From NCBI GenBank assembly GCA_012845835.1, contig JABAKD010000006.1, positions 10,350,692 to 10,414,691 of the forward strand: a stretch of DNA of 64,000 nucleotides. Reading direction: 5' to 3'. Positions 62,426-64,000 of the stretch are shown piece by piece; the stretch's first letter is position 1; the number at the start of each line of letters is the position of its first letter. Source of the stretch: Undaria pinnatifida (Eukaryota; Sar; Phaeophyceae; Laminariales; Alariaceae). The position numbers and the translations under genes were made by a program. The notes beneath the pieces were generated by a model. It ran no database searches, was not told the DNA's origin, and was given only the letters and a program-made list of their open reading frames with translations.

Positions 62426-62680
62426 CCGATCGCGCTTGTCCCGGAGTGTGTATGTCCTCATCACGAAGAGTATAGGTCGGCGACTCCCCTGAGTACTAGC
62501 TACTATATACCAGGGTTAACAGGGTGGTGCAAAGACGGTCGCTGTTTAATCATTTAGTCGATCTGTGCACGGAAACTGCTAAAAACAAGAACGTGAAAAT
62601 ACAAAAAAAAAAAAACTTGTGAGTTGAATTTTGAGGGGGAAAAATTCTGACGGCGGCGGAACGCTTTTTGGGGAGATTCC
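62426..62680 (+). repeat. Q repeat, right part
   Basis: CCGATCGCGCTTGTCCCGGA, GGTCGGCGACTCCCCTGAGT, GGGTTAACAGGGTGGTG, GTGCACGGAAACTGCTAAAA, TCTGACGGCGGCGG. Confidence 0.75.
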
Positions 62681-63135
62681 GGGGGTGGTCGGACGGGACA
62701 CGTGTTGGGACCGTTCTTAACGAACAAAAAGCATGTCAAGAATCGTGACAAAACAAAATGTGACTTTTTCGCCAATCGTGGTACTTGTCAGGACTTCGGA
62801 CTTTGAATCGACATTTATTTTCCGTAAGAAATTGAAAGTCAGGATTCCTTCCAGACAAAGCAAAAAACACGTGATTTTTTGTTTTTTGAAAACCTGACTT
62901 TTCGGATATTCAATTTCAGAGAGATATTCAAAGTGTCTTGTCAGGAATCTTGTGACATTTTGTCGAGAGTCTTGATTTTTTTGGTGTTCACTCACGTGAC
63001 CACTAAGCGGTCTACTTGAAAGACTGTCGGCTTCTGAGTCCGGTGTAGACATGCATGTCACTCTTCTTCGCAATGAAGTGTACTGCTTTCAGTCAGCTGT
63101 GATGGTGGGTGCGCTCCGCCATATAAACATATTCC
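62681..63135. other. No supportable gene
   Basis: Short overlapping frames on the minus strand, none recognisable. A/T-rich in the middle. Confidence 0.3.
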
Positions 63136-63137
63136 CT

Positions 63138-63245
63138 TACCGGGGCGTTGCTGGTCCTAGTAGGTCAGCACTCGCCCACCGACCACAACAACGGCAGCGC
63201 GCGAGTTCGAATCCCGGTATCATCGAGAAAAAACAAACAAACAAA
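63138..63245 (+). repeat. tRNA-like sequence with A-rich tail
   Basis: TACCGGGG (63140) can pair with CCCGGTA (63214) as an acceptor stem. A strong B box GCGAGTTCGAATCCCGG is present. The D-arm region (GGTCCTAGTAGGTCAGCACT) carries extra bases. A tail AAAAAACAAACAAACAAAG follows. This suits a tRNA-derived SINE or retro-pseudogene better than a functional tRNA. Confidence 0.5.
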
Positions 63246-63766
63246 GGCCCGACGGCGTTTTTTGCCAGTGGCGAGAGGGGAGAGCCCCCGGAGATCCTTG
63301 TTTCACGAGTAAATCGGCAGGTTAGGATTCAATCAACGAACTCGAAAACATCTATTTTTGTTGGTTGTGTAGACTATGGCACAACCCACTGAGCTACTCT
63401 TGAGTCGCGTGACTTCGTGGCTCGGTGGGTAGTGCTATAAAACCAACAACACAACATGCAACAGAGCTTCGGTCACTCGAGGGTGGGAAGAGGAACCCCT
63501 GTTTTGTTTGGTCGCTTTCGTAAACGATCGAAACCCTACATAAACGTGGCTGGGAACTCGGGCCTGGCCCATTTGGTGGGCATAGTTTTCGCCATCATTG
63601 GCTCTAGGTGCCATAAGAAAAGCCGTAAGAAAAACTTCGGGCGAAGGGGGTGGCAACACAGGCGAAAGTTGTGGGTACATGGGGTGGAAAAACGAGAGAA
63701 AGATAGCATCTGGTGCACCTTCGCCACCCCTACTGCTGTGGGCGGTTCACAGCCCGGGTAAGAGTC
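63246..63766. other. No supportable gene
   Basis: A plus frame of 101 codons (63456-63761) is basic and Gly/Arg-rich but matches nothing recognised. Confidence 0.3.
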
Positions 63767-64000
63767 GACGCGTGCTACGAAAGAGGTATACCCTTTTTTG
63801 GCGAAATTGGTTTTGAATGACGGGACTTCTTAACCCATAATCGTCGGGAAAAAAAACAATAAGAATTGTGTACGAAAGCCATGGGATTTTGCGTCCGGTA
63901 GCGCAGTTGTTATTTTTTCTCCAAAAAAATCAGTTTTCTACTGGGAGAGGTCTTAGGCTCCGAAATTGAAGAACCTCCTCAGAAAAAAAGGGATGCACCT
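63767..64000 (-). mobile_element. M1 element, cut by window end
   Basis: Starts GACGCGTGCTACGAAAGAGG. Reverse M1 interior (GAATGACGGGACTTCTTAAC, GGGAGAGGTCTTAGGCTCCG, AAATTGAAGAACC). The right terminus lies beyond 64000. Confidence 0.8.

Overview
This window is nuclear DNA of a eukaryote, probably a photosynthetic stramenopile such as a brown alga. Two things point there: a retrocopied carotenoid-pathway phytoene desaturase, and a spliced GT47 exostosin-like glycosyltransferase gene. There are canonical GT-AG introns, poly(A)-tailed retrocopies, tRNA-derived SINE-like repeats, LINEs, LTR elements and many short inverted-repeat elements, and nothing prokaryotic. The species assignment is inference. 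Gene density is very low and most of the window is transposable-element debris, much of it nested.

Layout. 0-16 kb: two exons of a GT47-like gene (about 1967-2136 and 3437-3871) sit among about a dozen copies of a short inverted-repeat element (here M1, end GACGCGTGCTACGATAGAGG), related hairpin blocks (H1) and two further inverted-repeat families (M2, M3). 12.2-15.3 kb is a low-copy-looking stretch with direct repeats and tandem duplications. 16.1-19.3 kb: a 3' fragment of a Ty3-like LTR element, then a 5'-truncated, poly(A)-tailed phytoene desaturase retrocopy bounded by tRNA-like SINE pieces. 21.58-28.33 kb: a degenerate Ty3/chromovirus-like LTR retrotransposon whose Gag-protease-RT block is inverted relative to its integrase and 3' LTR. 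Between its Gag zinc knuckle and its protease it carries a recognisable NADAR (YbiA-like) domain, which I regard as the most interesting item here.

29-36 kb and 46-60 kb are dominated by a modular repeat (here Q). Conserved 80-120 bp modules alternate with runs of up to about 26 G. It occurs on both strands as full, partial and subfamily (Qb) copies, and other transposons have landed in it. 36.6-41.1 kb holds an apparently intact 1,243-codon non-LTR retrotransposon ORF (AP-type endonuclease plus reverse transcriptase), a plausible source of retroposition activity for the SINEs and the retrocopy. A 5' fragment of a relative lies at 43 kb.

How it fits together: the only candidate host gene is the GT47-like one, and it is incomplete here. 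The other protein-coding signals are mobile-element proteins or dead copies. Repeat-family names (M1-M4, H1, Q, S1, S2, R4, R5, U1-U4) are labels made for this annotation from similarity between copies inside the window. Boundaries are by eye and generally good to about 5-20 bp.
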